Made by a program: the position numbers and the translations under genes. Source: Candidatus Acidiferrales bacterium (GTDB taxonomy: Bacteria; Acidobacteriota; Terriglobia; Acidiferrales; UBA7541). Taken from it: 44,486 nucleotides of DNA. This document shows positions 31,643-40,283 of this stretch, piece after piece. Under the pieces are notes generated by a model, which was given only the letters and a program-made list of their open reading frames with translations, made no database searches and was not told the DNA's origin. The stretch's first letter is position 1, and every line of letters begins with the position of its first letter. The stretch is from positions 1 to 44,486 of the forward strand of contig JASHRN010000096.1 of the NCBI GenBank assembly GCA_030037335.1. The letters run 5' to 3'.

Positions 31643-33151
31643 ATGGCTACAGCAGTCGCTCCCACCACTTACAAGAACTACATTGGCGGAGAATGGCGTT
31701 CTCCCGCAAGCGGGCAAGGTATTGAAAATCGTAATCCGGCGAATACTGACGACCTTGTAGGCATTTTCCCCTTTTCGACGGAGGAAGACGTACACCGCGC
31801 GGTAGAAGCCGCGAAAAATGCGTTCGATTCCTGGCGGTTTACGCCTGCTCCCAAGCGCGCCGAAATCCTCTACCGCTGCGCCGAAATTCTTGTCCAACGC
31901 AAGGAAGACATCGCCCGCGATATGACCCGTGAAATGGGAAAAGTCCTCGCTGAAACGCGCGGCGATGTGCAGGAAGCGATCGACATGACCTATCTCATGG
32001 CCGGCGAAGGCCGACGTCTTTTCGGTCAGACCACTCCCTCCGAGCTCCCTAGCAAATTCGCCATGAGCGTGCGCTCGCCCATCGGAGTTTGCGGCCTGAT
32101 CACTCCGTGGAATTTCCCAATTGCCATTCCTTCATGGAAAATGATGCCTGCTCTCGTCTGCGGCAATACCGTCGTCATCAAACCGGCAGAAGATACGCCG
32201 CTTTCCACCTACTATCTTGTCCAAATTCTCGAAGAAGCCGGCTTGCCCGACGGTGTGGTCAACATCGTCTGCGGAATGGGCCCCGAGGCGGGCTCTCCAT
32301 TAGTCAATCATCCTGACGTGAAGCTGGTCAGCTTCACCGGCTCAACGGAAACTGGCCGCATCGTCAACGAAGCCTGCGCGCCCACGTTCAAGCACGTCCA
32401 TCTCGAAATGGGCGGCAAGAACATCATCATCGTGATGGACGACGCGAATATCGATCTCGCCGTCGATGGAGCGATCTGGGGAGGATTCGGCACCACCGGC
32501 CAACGCTGCACCGCCGCCAGCCGCATCGCCGTGCACAAAAAAGTCTACGGAGAATTCGTCGATAAATTCGTCGCGCGCGCGAAAAAGCTCCGCGTCGGCA
32601 ATGGCCTCGATCCCGACGTCGACATGGGGCCAGTCATCAACGAAACGCAGTTGCTCGCCGTGATGAAATATGTCGAAATCGGCAAGCAGGAAGGTGCAAA
32701 ACTTGCCACCGGCGGCCATCGCCTTGACTCCGGCAAATACGCCAAAGGCTGGTTCCACGAGCCGACAGTTTTCACCGACTGCAATCCGAAAATGCGCATC
32801 TGCCAGGAGGAGATTTTCGGCCCGGTCGTTTCGGTGATGCCGATTGGCAGCCTCGACGAAGCCATTCAAATCGCGAATAGCGTGAAATACGGCCTCTCGT
32901 CCTCCATTTACACGCGCAACGTCAACGACGCATTTCGCGCCCAGCGCGATCTCGACACCGGCATCGTCTACGTCAACGCGCCCACCATTGGCGCCGAAAC
33001 GCATCTTCCTTTCGGAGGCACCAAGCAGACTGGCAACGGCCATCGCGAATCCGGCCTCGCCGCCATCGATTTTTACTCCGAGTGGAAAACGGTCTACATG
33101 GACTATTCCGACCGCCTCCAGCGCGCCCAAATCGACAACAGTTCCAACTAG
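31643..33151 (+). CDS. NAD(P)-dependent aldehyde dehydrogenase
   Basis: A 502-residue ALDH-superfamily enzyme. The ATG at 31643 is preceded by GGAGG at good distance; the upstream TTG at 31616 is less likely. [15 protein letters not shown] and [15 protein letters not shown] form the cofactor-binding part, FTGSTETGR is the Rossmann turn, E255 lies in LEMGGKN, and the catalytic nucleophile is C289 in [24 protein letters not shown] and [15 protein letters not shown] complete the fold. The type resembles alpha-ketoglutaric semialdehyde or piperideine-6-carboxylate dehydrogenases (family knowledge, weak inference). It should oxidise an aldehyde to the acid in the cytosol. The substrate cannot be fixed from context, because the next gene is an exported protein of unknown role. 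Confidence 0.93.
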   Translation: MATAVAPTTYKNYIGGEWRSPASGQGIENRNPANTDDLVGIFPFSTEEDVHRAVEAAKNAFDSWRFTPAPKRAEILYRCAEILVQRKEDIARDMTREMGKVLAETRGDVQEAIDMTYLMAGEGRRLFGQTTPSELPSKFAMSVRSPIGVCGLITPWNFPIAIPSWKMMPALVCGNTVVIKPAEDTPLSTYYLVQILEEAGLPDGVVNIVCGMGPEAGSPLVNHPDVKLVSFTGSTETGRIVNEACAPTFKHVHLEMGGKNIIIVMDDANIDLAVDGAIWGGFGTTGQRCTAASRIAVHKKVYGEFVDKFVARAKKLRVGNGLDPDVDMGPVINETQLLAVMKYVEIGKQEGAKLATGGHRLDSGKYAKGWFHEPTVFTDCNPKMRICQEEIFGPVVSVMPIGSLDEAIQIANSVKYGLSSSIYTRNVNDAFRAQRDLDTGIVYVNAPTIGAETHLPFGGTKQTGNGHRESGLAAIDFYSEWKTVYMDYSDRLQRAQIDNSSN

Positions 33152-33157
33152 CCACTC

Positions 33158-34012
33158 ATGCGCCGGGTTGCCTTGCTGGTGCTCATTAGCTTGCTTCCGT
33201 GCCCTATGGCTTTCGCCCAGAGCAAGGATCACTCAGCGAATGGGCGCTTTCTGAAGGGAACTTTCACCGCCGCCCGGGCGATGGAGCTGATCTACGGACA
33301 TCCGTACGACGCGATGAATGGAATCTCGGACTGGAAGCCTAATCAAGCGCACACGTACCCAAACGACTGGCCTGAAAGGATAGACGTGGACGTTCTTCTT
33401 GACGCTTCCTATGTCGAATCGGAGACCCCGGAGCACTTGCTTGTGACGTGGGCCAAGCCGAATATGCATGTGTCAGATTCCTACAACTGCCATGCGTGCC
33501 ACGTTCTAATTGGAATCACCCTATTTGCCAAAACATCCGATGGTTGGCGCGTGAAGGCAAGCGATCTGCAGTTTGGTTACTACGGCATTTGGGGCCATCC
33601 GCCGAGTCCTATTTCTGTACAGCCCATTGGCCCAAGCCGTTACGGACTGACAATTTATTGGGAAGATGAAGGGCAAGGTATAGTGAATCAGGGAATAGTC
33701 ATCATAGTTCCCACCGGTGATACCTTTGCCAAGGCATTCGATTCAGAGTTGGCTGATAGCTGGGACGAGGACGGTTGCTCAGGAAAAGTGAGAGCCGATT
33801 TGATAGATGATTGCTTCGCGTACGACGGCGACGTGGATTTCCTTCCTAACCCTCTTTCCGATTATTACGATTTGGTTTTGACGAAACGCATATACCGTTC
33901 GCTTTCGAAGAAAAATCCTGTCGGAACGAGTACTATCCGTTACCATTTCGATGGCTCGAAATACATTCCTACAGCACCGTCTGTTAACGGACCTGGACAA
34001 TCTCACAATTAG
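33158..34012 (+). CDS. Exported protein with single CxxCH motif, unknown function
   Basis: A 284-residue protein with a signal peptide ([19 protein letters not shown], then QSKDH). I do not recognise the family. Near residue 113 the sequence [13 protein letters not shown] contains CHACH, a CxxCH motif that would fit covalent haem c attachment, but the motif is alone and no other cytochrome feature is clear; it might instead bind a metal. The rest is mixed alpha/beta with many aromatic residues ([33 protein letters not shown]), plus two later cysteines in the [20 protein letters not shown] region. The gene starts 6 bp after the aldehyde dehydrogenase with no good ribosome site, so translation may be coupled. 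Confidence 0.75.
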   Translation: MRRVALLVLISLLPCPMAFAQSKDHSANGRFLKGTFTAARAMELIYGHPYDAMNGISDWKPNQAHTYPNDWPERIDVDVLLDASYVESETPEHLLVTWAKPNMHVSDSYNCHACHVLIGITLFAKTSDGWRVKASDLQFGYYGIWGHPPSPISVQPIGPSRYGLTIYWEDEGQGIVNQGIVIIVPTGDTFAKAFDSELADSWDEDGCSGKVRADLIDDCFAYDGDVDFLPNPLSDYYDLVLTKRIYRSLSKKNPVGTSTIRYHFDGSKYIPTAPSVNGPGQSHN

Positions 34013-34015
34013 ATT

Positions 34016-34981
34016 TCACACCGCGTCCGTCGCGCTGGGCGGCGGCAATGGCGATGGCGGCGGTTGCGGTGTGACCACTGGATAATGTGACGCCGCGGGC
34101 GCGACGACTTCCGCCGCGCGCGCCAAATATCCCTGATACCAAATCGTCTCCGCCGAACGCTGCCACAATCGCCCGCCCAGCCACCACAAAATCATCGCCT
34201 GCCCTAAGAAAAATGCCACAGTGATCGCTGTCGACGGCAGCACGTACATCCATAGCCACAGCCCAAATCCGAATCCAATGCACGCCAGGATCGCAATTCC
34301 CAGGAACATCCCAAACAGCTTGCCGAAATTTCCAAACGTCACGCCCCACGCCACCCGCAGTGCGCGCCTCACTCGCCGTTCGTTCTGCGCAACGCAATGC
34401 ACCTCCGCCATGTCGAACCAAAGCCGCAAAATCAGCAGCAGCACCAGAATGACGATGCCGACGATTATTGAGCACCACACGCCGGTCATCGCCGAAACAG
34501 CGTTGTCGCCAATGTGGACTGCAATCGCGCGCAATATGCGGTGCAAAATCGCAATCGGAATCAGGCACAGCAGAAGCCACAGCACCATGCGCACGAATCG
34601 CCAGAAAAACGCGCCGCACGCCTCGAAAAACTCTGACGTCGTCAGCCGAATGTCACGCCGATAAACTTCCAGAATCCCGCCGGTCATGAACAGCATGAAC
34701 ACAAAAAACACCAGCGTGTACGCCAGTGCTGCCGGCGAAACGCTCAACGGTGAGACTCCTGGCTGTACCGCCATTTCCGCAAGAGCGCCAATATCGAACC
34801 CGCTCACCAGCCGGTGCGCCGCGAGACTGTGGTCCAGAATCGCTCCTGTTCGCGGAATAATTCCGTGGATCGAGAAAAACGCCAGCACGAAATTCACCAC
34901 GAAAATCCACCACAGCAGCCCCTGCTGCCGCCACACCAAACCTGCGCCGCCCCAAAACGCGCCTGAATTTTGCCGCGCCAT
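34016..34981 (-). CDS. Polytopic inner-membrane protein, unknown function
   Basis: A 321-residue protein with about six transmembrane helices: LLWWIFVVNFVLAFFSIHG, LAYTLVFFVFMLFMTGGIL, FVRMVLWLLLCLIPIAILHR, a long one near CSIIVGIVILVLLLILRLWF, then LFGMFLGIAILACIGFGFGL and VLPSTAITVAFFLGQAMI. A short cytosolic loop has ERRVRRALRVAWGVTFGN. The C-terminal tail is Pro-rich (PQPPPSPLPPPS). The ATG at 34981 has GGAAGGA upstream. It resembles membrane proteins of the DUF4013 or 'glycerophosphodiester phosphodiesterase membrane domain' kind, but I cannot assign a reaction. It converges with the CxxCH gene, 3 bp between stops. Confidence 0.75.
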   Translation of the reverse strand: MARQNSGAFWGGAGLVWRQQGLLWWIFVVNFVLAFFSIHGIIPRTGAILDHSLAAHRLVSGFDIGALAEMAVQPGVSPLSVSPAALAYTLVFFVFMLFMTGGILEVYRRDIRLTTSEFFEACGAFFWRFVRMVLWLLLCLIPIAILHRILRAIAVHIGDNAVSAMTGVWCSIIVGIVILVLLLILRLWFDMAEVHCVAQNERRVRRALRVAWGVTFGNFGKLFGMFLGIAILACIGFGFGLWLWMYVLPSTAITVAFFLGQAMILWWLGGRLWQRSAETIWYQGYLARAAEVVAPAASHYPVVTPQPPPSPLPPPSATDAV

Positions 34982-35011
34982 CGTTCGCTAATCCTTCCGT
35001 TCAAAGTGTAG

Positions 35012-35089
35012 GGGCGGCTTTATGCCGCCCGCTTTCGGGTTTTTCTTTTTCGGGTGCCCCATGCTTCGTCGCATTCTGCGAAGCGTGGG
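35012..35089. repeat. Tandem palindromes between the membrane protein and M1 peptidase genes
   Basis: GGGCGGC (35012-35018) pairs with GCCGCCC (35024-35030) around TTTAT. CCCG (35028-35031) pairs with CGGG (35036-35039) and is followed by TTTTTCTTTTT. CCCATGCTTCG (35058-35068) pairs with CGAAGCGTGGG (35079-35089), with one wobble. Both flanking genes are on the minus strand, so the T-run on the plus strand does not serve them. The block resembles dispersed intergenic palindromic elements. Confidence 0.6.
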
Positions 35090-35100
35090 AACTTAAGCCG

Positions 35101-37101
35101 TTACGTCAAATACGAGAGCACCTGCGAAATCCATTCGCTCACGAACAAAAATATATTTCCGATCTTCCGATTCGCCTGGCTGTCCCCATCCGCCGTCTGG
35201 CTGTCGTTATAAAAATCGCTATCCATCCACATCTTGTGTTCCGGATCGATTTCAGCGGACTTGATCTGCGCCGTCTTGATGTACGAATATCGCACCCAGC
35301 GGTCTTTCCCGTCCCAGTGTTCGTGCGCAACCGAGCCATCGTCGAATTTCACTTCCAAATCCACCGGTACGATGAAATCCCCTTTGCGCTGGACGACAAC
35401 CGTATCGCGGTATTCCGGCGGTGCTTTTTTCAGCGAATCATGTTTCGCCGCAGCCGCTGGCTCGTTGTACCAGTCCGCGCGATCCGATCGTATATCGCTC
35501 ACTTCGTAATCCAACATCTGCGTGCCCTTGAACGCTTGATCGAAATACCAGCCCAGGTCTTGTCCCGCCGCTTCCTGAATCGTGTTCATGAAATCCTGTG
35601 GCGTTGGGTGCTGAAAGCGATATTTCATGAAATAGTTCCGCATTCCTTGTTCCATTTTGTCCGACCCGATGATTCGCTCGAGCGTCAGCAGCACCGTCGC
35701 CGTCTTTCCGTAGCTGATCGCTCCGTATGCTCCGTCATTCAAGTATTGCCAGCCAAAGCGCAACAGCGGATCTGTATCCGGCTCTGCCAGGTAACTCAGC
35801 CGCTGCTCTTCGAAATCACTAATTTGCGCGAACGGAAAATTAACCTCCGACGTTTTGTCGCCGTAGAGCGCGGCCATCACCTTGGCTTCCGTGTAGCTGT
35901 TGATGCCCTCGTCCATCCACGCGTCTTCGAACTCATTCGTCGCCACCATCGCGTACCAATACTGGTGCCCGAATTCATGCTCCGTCACAACTTCCGGTAT
36001 CAGCACGCCTTTCGGCATTTCCAAATCCGGCCCAGTCCCTGCCGTAATCAATGTCGGATACTCCATTCCGCCCGCGTCTTCTGCGTCGTGTGGCGGGTCG
36101 ACTACCGTCAAGCGATCGTAGGGATATGGCCCATACCATTTGTCAAAGAGTGTCATCGCGCCTTTCAGCACTTTGATGTATCGCGGCGCGCTCGCCATGT
36201 GCCCCGGCGACATCAGCACGTGCAGCTTCACCGTTCCCGCGCTGCCCGTCCACGAGTCTTCCACGTCAATGAAGTACGGATACGCCGTCCACGAAAAATC
36301 GATTACGTCCTCGGAATGAAACACCAGCGACTTGGTTCCGTCCGCATTATTATTGCTCGAAATCAAATCACCGCCCGCGCCCACAACTTCGTTTTGCGGC
36401 AGCGTGATCCGCACGTTGTAAGTCCCGAAATCCGAGAAAAATTCCGTTGTCGCATGGAATTGATGGCAATTCCACGCGCCTTGCCACCACACTCCGACTT
36501 TCGGAAACCATTGCCCCACCATGAAAAAATCCCGCACGTAGCCCGTTCGCTCCACCACGTACGGAAGCTGGTCGTGAAACACCATTCGGAATTGCACCGA
36601 GGCCCCCGGCGCAATCGGTTTGGGTAGCGTGACTTGCATCACCGTGTGATCGTTCACGTTTCCATCGTCCGGCTGGATGAACTGCATCTTGTCCGTCAGA
36701 TCGCCCATGCCTTCCACTTCAAAACGGCTGATCGTAATCGCGCCGTAATGCGTTGGGTCCCATCCGCTTCCTGCATTTGTTCCGCGCGTTCCATAAAGGC
36801 GCACTTCCGTCATGAACGTCGATTTCGGCTGGAACGCGTTCAGGTAAAGATGGAATGGAAACGTCTGTTGCGGCTTTCCTGTCAGATTCTTGTACGTCAG
36901 CCACTCCGTCGCATCGATCGTTTTCTTCGTCGTATCGAGCTTTGCATCGATTTGATAATTCACCACGCGCGTCGAGAGCGGCGCGCCTTCATTTGCGGGC
37001 GTATACAGCGGTGGCGGCGTGCCCTGCGCCCATGCGGCCCCGGCCATCCAGAGTGCCGCCGCCAAAACGCCCAAAACCCGCAAGCCGCGCATCCCTTTCA
37101 T
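35101..37101 (-). CDS. Exported M1-family (gluzincin) metallopeptidase
   Basis: A 666-residue protein. ATG 37101 has GGGAGG upstream at a short distance; ATG 37092 is an alternative, while 37158 would add a leader before the signal peptide (MRGLRVLGVLAAALWMAGAA, then WAQGTP). The active-site motif is HEFGHQYW (H375, E376, H379), with the third zinc ligand E398 in DEGINSYTE, 18 residues after the second His, as in M1 peptidases. GGMEYPTL replaces the GAMEN exopeptidase signature, keeping the Met-Glu. The N-terminal ~300 residues have the beta-sandwich character of M1 enzymes. A weakly hydrophobic C-terminus (IFLFVSEWISQVLSYL) ends the chain. It probably acts as an aminopeptidase in the envelope; the exact specificity is unknown. 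Confidence 0.9.
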   Translation of the reverse strand: MKGMRGLRVLGVLAAALWMAGAAWAQGTPPPLYTPANEGAPLSTRVVNYQIDAKLDTTKKTIDATEWLTYKNLTGKPQQTFPFHLYLNAFQPKSTFMTEVRLYGTRGTNAGSGWDPTHYGAITISRFEVEGMGDLTDKMQFIQPDDGNVNDHTVMQVTLPKPIAPGASVQFRMVFHDQLPYVVERTGYVRDFFMVGQWFPKVGVWWQGAWNCHQFHATTEFFSDFGTYNVRITLPQNEVVGAGGDLISSNNNADGTKSLVFHSEDVIDFSWTAYPYFIDVEDSWTGSAGTVKLHVLMSPGHMASAPRYIKVLKGAMTLFDKWYGPYPYDRLTVVDPPHDAEDAGGMEYPTLITAGTGPDLEMPKGVLIPEVVTEHEFGHQYWYAMVATNEFEDAWMDEGINSYTEAKVMAALYGDKTSEVNFPFAQISDFEEQRLSYLAEPDTDPLLRFGWQYLNDGAYGAISYGKTATVLLTLERIIGSDKMEQGMRNYFMKYRFQHPTPQDFMNTIQEAAGQDLGWYFDQAFKGTQMLDYEVSDIRSDRADWYNEPAAAAKHDSLKKAPPEYRDTVVVQRKGDFIVPVDLEVKFDDGSVAHEHWDGKDRWVRYSYIKTAQIKSAEIDPEHKMWMDSDFYNDSQTADGDSQANRKIGNIFLFVSEWISQVLSYLT

Positions 37102-37243
37102 GAAACCTCCCAAAACCTCAAATCGTGCGTCCCTCAGAGTGCGAACAGCATATTCCACACGAACTTTGTGGGCAACACATTGCTGCGCTGATCAGCATTC
37201 CGCCCCAAAAGGCTGCCTTCACAATGCTCTTCGTGCCCTAAAG

Positions 37244-37272
37244 TTGACGCTCTCTTTTCCTCCCGTTAAAAT
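37244..37272 (+). promoter_or_regulatory. Sigma70-type promoter for hrcA-grpE-dnaJ
   Basis: TTGACG (37244-37249) and TAAAAT (37267-37272) are separated by 17 bp, five of six matches in each box, with a leader of about 55 nt before the hrcA ATG. I see no CIRCE inverted repeat (TTAGCACTC-N9-GAGTGCTAA) overlapping it. Confidence 0.65.
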
Positions 37273-37334
37273 TGAAATTACAGGCGTGAGCTTCTTCGTC
37301 TGCCTGTCGGGAAGCGAATAAAGGCCACAAAACG

Positions 37335-38420
37335 ATGACCGCAGCCTCAGCTTTGCAACAGCAGCGTCACCGTCAGGTGTTGGCCGAAGTTGTGCGCGCC
37401 TACATCGAAACGGGCGAGCCTGTCTCGTCGCGCGCTATCGTTCGCCTTCATGCTGAGCCGCTCAGCCCCGCTACCATGCGCAACATCATGGCGGATCTCG
37501 AAGACGAGGGCTATCTTTACCAGCCGCACACTTCCGCAGGCCGCGTTCCGACGGCCTCTGCCTACCGCTTTTACGTTGAGCAAATTGCTACCCAAGCCAC
37601 TCCGCGCGTAGAAGACCGTGCCTGGATTCGCCGCGAACTCGAATCCGCGACCACTCCCGAAGGCGTCATGGAGCGCGCCAGCCAGGTTCTTGCCGCCGTC
37701 TCTCGCGGCCTCGGCATCATTGTTTCGCCTCCGCTTTCGCGCACGGTTGTCGAGCACATTCGCTTCCTTCTTCTGCCCGATTCCCGCGTTCTTGTCGTCC
37801 TCGTCGCTTCCGGCGGAATTACGCGTGACAAATGCATCAAGCCCGCGCGCGCCTTTGCCCAGGATGAACTCGATCGCATCGCCGATCACCTGAACCGGCA
37901 TTACCCTCGCCAGACGCTTGAGTCCATCTGCGCGGACTTGAAAACGCAGCTCCAAAAAGATCGCGAACGCTACGAAAGGCTCGCTAGCGGCGCGCTTCTT
38001 CTCTGCGATCCAAAGCTCCTCGGCGAAGATGCTGAGCGCGTCGTGTACGTCGGCGGAGCGGCCCAATTTGTCTCTGCGCCGGAATTTCAGGACCAGCGCC
38101 AGCTCCGCGAATTGCTGAGCGCCATTGAGGAACGCGACCGCCTCATCGCTCTCCTTAGCGGGTGCATCGAGGCTCCCGAGCCAGTTCACGTTGAGCTCGG
38201 CGTCGATAAAATTTCCAACGCCGGCAAGCATCTTGCCCTCGTCAGCGCCCAGTACAGCCATGGCGAATCCTCCGGCCTGGGTGAGCCTGCCCGCCTGGGC
38301 GGGCAGGGAACTCTCGGAATTCTTGGACCCATGCGCATGCACTACGAACGCGTCATCACCGTTGTCGCCCTAATGTCTCAGTTTTTCTCGGAGGAATTGA
38401 AAGGGGAGAAGTTGTCGTGA
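37335..38420 (+). CDS. hrcA: Heat-inducible transcription repressor HrcA
   Basis: A 361-residue HrcA. The N-terminal winged-helix part has VSSRAIVRLHAEPLSPATMR and DLEDEGYLYQPHTSAGRVPT, followed by SAYRFYVEQI, the family hallmark ('TSAGRvPTd.GYRfYVd'). A GAF-like inserted region and the C-terminal dimerisation part follow (LLSAIEERDRLIALLS; GILGPMRMHYERVITVV, close to the usual 'IGPtRM.Y..vi.lv'). AAAGG precedes the ATG at about ten bases. HrcA represses groE and dnaK operons through CIRCE with GroEL as corepressor (established knowledge). Here it heads the grpE-dnaJ operon and its stop overlaps the grpE start, so the genes are translationally coupled. No CIRCE is visible upstream, so autoregulation is uncertain. 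Confidence 0.93.
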   Translation: MTAASALQQQRHRQVLAEVVRAYIETGEPVSSRAIVRLHAEPLSPATMRNIMADLEDEGYLYQPHTSAGRVPTASAYRFYVEQIATQATPRVEDRAWIRRELESATTPEGVMERASQVLAAVSRGLGIIVSPPLSRTVVEHIRFLLLPDSRVLVVLVASGGITRDKCIKPARAFAQDELDRIADHLNRHYPRQTLESICADLKTQLQKDRERYERLASGALLLCDPKLLGEDAERVVYVGGAAQFVSAPEFQDQRQLRELLSAIEERDRLIALLSGCIEAPEPVHVELGVDKISNAGKHLALVSAQYSHGESSGLGEPARLGGQGTLGILGPMRMHYERVITVVALMSQFFSEELKGEKLS

Positions 38421-39025
38421 GCAGGAAAGAAAATTCGCAAACAAATTCAGAGCCCTACGCCGAAAACCCTCCGAGCGAATCCGGCGACGCTCAGCCGGTC
38501 GTCGAAGGTCCATCCGTTGAAAAAATAGTTAGCGACGATCTCGAGAAACTCGCTGCCGAAAAAGCCGATCTGAAGAACACATTAATTCGCCTGCAGGCCG
38601 ATTTCGATAATTATCGCAAGCGCACCGAACGCGAGCGCCAGTCGGAGCGCCACCGCGGCGCAGAGCTCCTTGCCGAAAGCCTTCTCCCTGTCCTCGACGG
38701 CTTCGACCGCGCCATTTCTGCGCATCGTGATGCCGCTCATGACGAATTTCGCAAAGGCTTCGAACTGATCCGCCGGCAGCTCCTCGACGTTCTGTCCAAG
38801 CAAGGCCTGAAAAAAATCGAAACCGAAGGCAAGACCTTCGATCCCAATTTTCACCACGCGATCGAGCGCGTTGAAACATCTAAGCAGCCCGACGACACGG
38901 TTCTGGAAGAATTGCAAGCCGGCTACGTTTTCCACGGAAAAGTTTTGCGTCCGGCAATGGTTCGCGTCTCCGCGAATCCCGAGCACCACGATTCCGCATC
39001 CAATTCAACTTCCAGGGGGGACTGA
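38417..39025 (+). CDS. grpE: Nucleotide exchange factor GrpE
   Basis: A 202-residue GrpE. The GTG start at 38417 overlaps the hrcA stop by four bases (GTGA) and is preceded by GGGGAGAAG. After a disordered, acidic N-terminal ~35 residues comes the long dimerising coil with LIRLQADFDNYRKRTERER, the GrpE signature, then LLPVLDGFDRAI and GFELIRRQLLDVLSKQGLKK. The beta-domain motif GKTFDPNFHHAIERV and the end GYVFHGKVLRPAMVRVS (usual 'GY...grvLRpA.V.V') are complete. It releases ADP from DnaK in the cytosol. dnaK itself is not in this operon or elsewhere in the window. Confidence 0.95.
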   Translation: MSRKENSQTNSEPYAENPPSESGDAQPVVEGPSVEKIVSDDLEKLAAEKADLKNTLIRLQADFDNYRKRTERERQSERHRGAELLAESLLPVLDGFDRAISAHRDAAHDEFRKGFELIRRQLLDVLSKQGLKKIETEGKTFDPNFHHAIERVETSKQPDDTVLEELQAGYVFHGKVLRPAMVRVSANPEHHDSASNSTSRGD

Positions 39026-39031
39026 AGCGCA

Positions 39032-40177
39032 ATGCCATCCACTTCCAAAGGCGATTATTACGAAGTTCTCGGCGTCACTCGAGACGCCACTGCCGACCAG
39101 ATCAAGAGCGCCTATCGCAAAGCCGCGCTCAAATGGCATCCCGACCGCAATCCGGGAAACAAAGCCGATGCCGAACACCGCTTCCGCGAAGCCAGCGAAG
39201 CCTATAGCGTTCTCTCCGATCCGCAGAAACGCGCCACTTACGACCGCTATGGCCATGCCGGCCTGAGCGGCCAGGTTTTCGACGCCAGCAATTTCGGTTC
39301 GATTTTCGAGGAGTTTCAGGACGTTTTTGGCGAGATGTTCGGCTTTCAGGACATCTTTGGTGGAGGCGCACGCCGTGGCCGCGGCGGCCGCGCTCGAGCC
39401 CAGCGCGGAGCCGACATGCGCTATGACCTGAAGCTATCCTTTGAAGACGCCGCCGCCGGTGTGAAAACCAAGCTCAAAGTCGGCCGCATGGAGGAATGTA
39501 CCGCTTGCAGCGGCACCGGGGCCAAGCCCGGTTCCGGCTCGGAAATCTGCCAGAGCTGCAAAGGCCGCGGCCAGTTGCATTATCAGCAGGGATTCTTTGC
39601 CGTTTCCCGCACCTGCCCTTCGTGCCACGGTGCTGGCAAAGTCATCAAAGACAGTTGCGTCGAATGCCGCGGCCAGGGCCGCATCGAACGCACTCGCACC
39701 ATTGAAGTCTCCGTTCCCGCCGGCGTCGATAACGGCATGCGCCTCCGCGTTACCGGAGAAGGTGAGCAGGGAACCAATGGCGGCGTTCCCGGTGATCTCT
39801 ACGTCTTCATCGAAGTGAAGGAGCACCCATTTTTCGAGCGTCGCGGCGCCGACCTCTACTGCAACGTCCCCGTCACAATCTCGCAAGCCGCACTCGGTGC
39901 CGAAATTATGGTTCCCACGATGGGCGGCGAAGAAAAACTATCCATCCCCGAAGGCACTCAACCCGGCACTCTCTTCCGCCGTAAAGGCAAAGGCCTGCCT
40001 GATCCTCATGGCGGTAAAGGTGATCTCTACGTCAATGTTCGCGTCGTCATTCCGTCCAAGCTCACGCGCGAACAGAAAGCCCTTTTTGAGCAACTGCATC
40101 GCCTCATCAAAGTCGAAAACGCTCCCGTCGAGCGCTCCTCAACATTTTTCGACAAAGTGAAGGACATCTTCAGCTGA
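39032..40177 (+). CDS. dnaJ: Molecular chaperone DnaJ
   Basis: A 381-residue type I Hsp40. J domain: DYYEVLGVTRDATADQIK and the HPD in LKWHPDRNPGNK. The G/F-rich part is short, then GGGARRGRGGRARAQRG. The zinc-binding region has four CxxCxGxG repeats: CTACSGTG, CQSCKGRG, CPSCHGAG and CVECRGQG. The C-terminal client-binding domains (GVDNGMRLRVTGEGEQG; GDLYVFIEVKEHPFFERRG) are normal. AGGGGGGA precedes the ATG, six bp after grpE. It delivers clients to DnaK. The gene ends the hrcA-grpE-dnaJ operon; a hairpin follows at 40195. Confidence 0.96.
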   Translation: MPSTSKGDYYEVLGVTRDATADQIKSAYRKAALKWHPDRNPGNKADAEHRFREASEAYSVLSDPQKRATYDRYGHAGLSGQVFDASNFGSIFEEFQDVFGEMFGFQDIFGGGARRGRGGRARAQRGADMRYDLKLSFEDAAAGVKTKLKVGRMEECTACSGTGAKPGSGSEICQSCKGRGQLHYQQGFFAVSRTCPSCHGAGKVIKDSCVECRGQGRIERTRTIEVSVPAGVDNGMRLRVTGEGEQGTNGGVPGDLYVFIEVKEHPFFERRGADLYCNVPVTISQAALGAEIMVPTMGGEEKLSIPEGTQPGTLFRRKGKGLPDPHGGKGDLYVNVRVVIPSKLTREQKALFEQLHRLIKVENAPVERSSTFFDKVKDIFS

Positions 40178-40194
40178 CCCGCTTCGTAATGTAG

Positions 40195-40227
40195 CGCAGA
40201 GCTTCGCGCCTCTGGCGAAGTTCTGCG
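40195..40227. repeat. 13-bp hairpin downstream of dnaJ
   Basis: CGCAGA plus CTTCGC (40195-40207, with one G-T wobble at 40201) pair with GCGAAG plus TCTGCG (40215-40227) around a seven-base loop. It lies 17 bp after the dnaJ stop and converges with the MerR/TPR gene. No T-run follows, so it is either a factor-assisted end or a dispersed palindromic element. The core CTTCG/CGAAG also occurs in the palindrome at 35063-35084. Confidence 0.55.
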
Positions 40228-40283
40228 GTTCTTGCTTCCCGCCGCGCTTCTGTACAGCACTTGAAGCCTGCGAGTGGAGGTTT

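Noticed and set aside
35236-36627. A 463-residue plus-strand open frame
   Set aside because: It lies wholly antisense to the M1 peptidase, has an Arg/His-rich composition typical of a shadow frame and shows no family motif.
37102-37334. A CIRCE operator before hrcA
   Set aside because: No TTAGCACTC-N9-GAGTGCTAA or near match with both arms is present; one partial half-site GAGTGCGAA near 37138 is not enough.
40178-40283. A tRNA or other structured RNA downstream of dnaJ
   Set aside because: There is a hairpin, but no cloverleaf or conserved RNA motif; it fits a terminator or dispersed palindrome.
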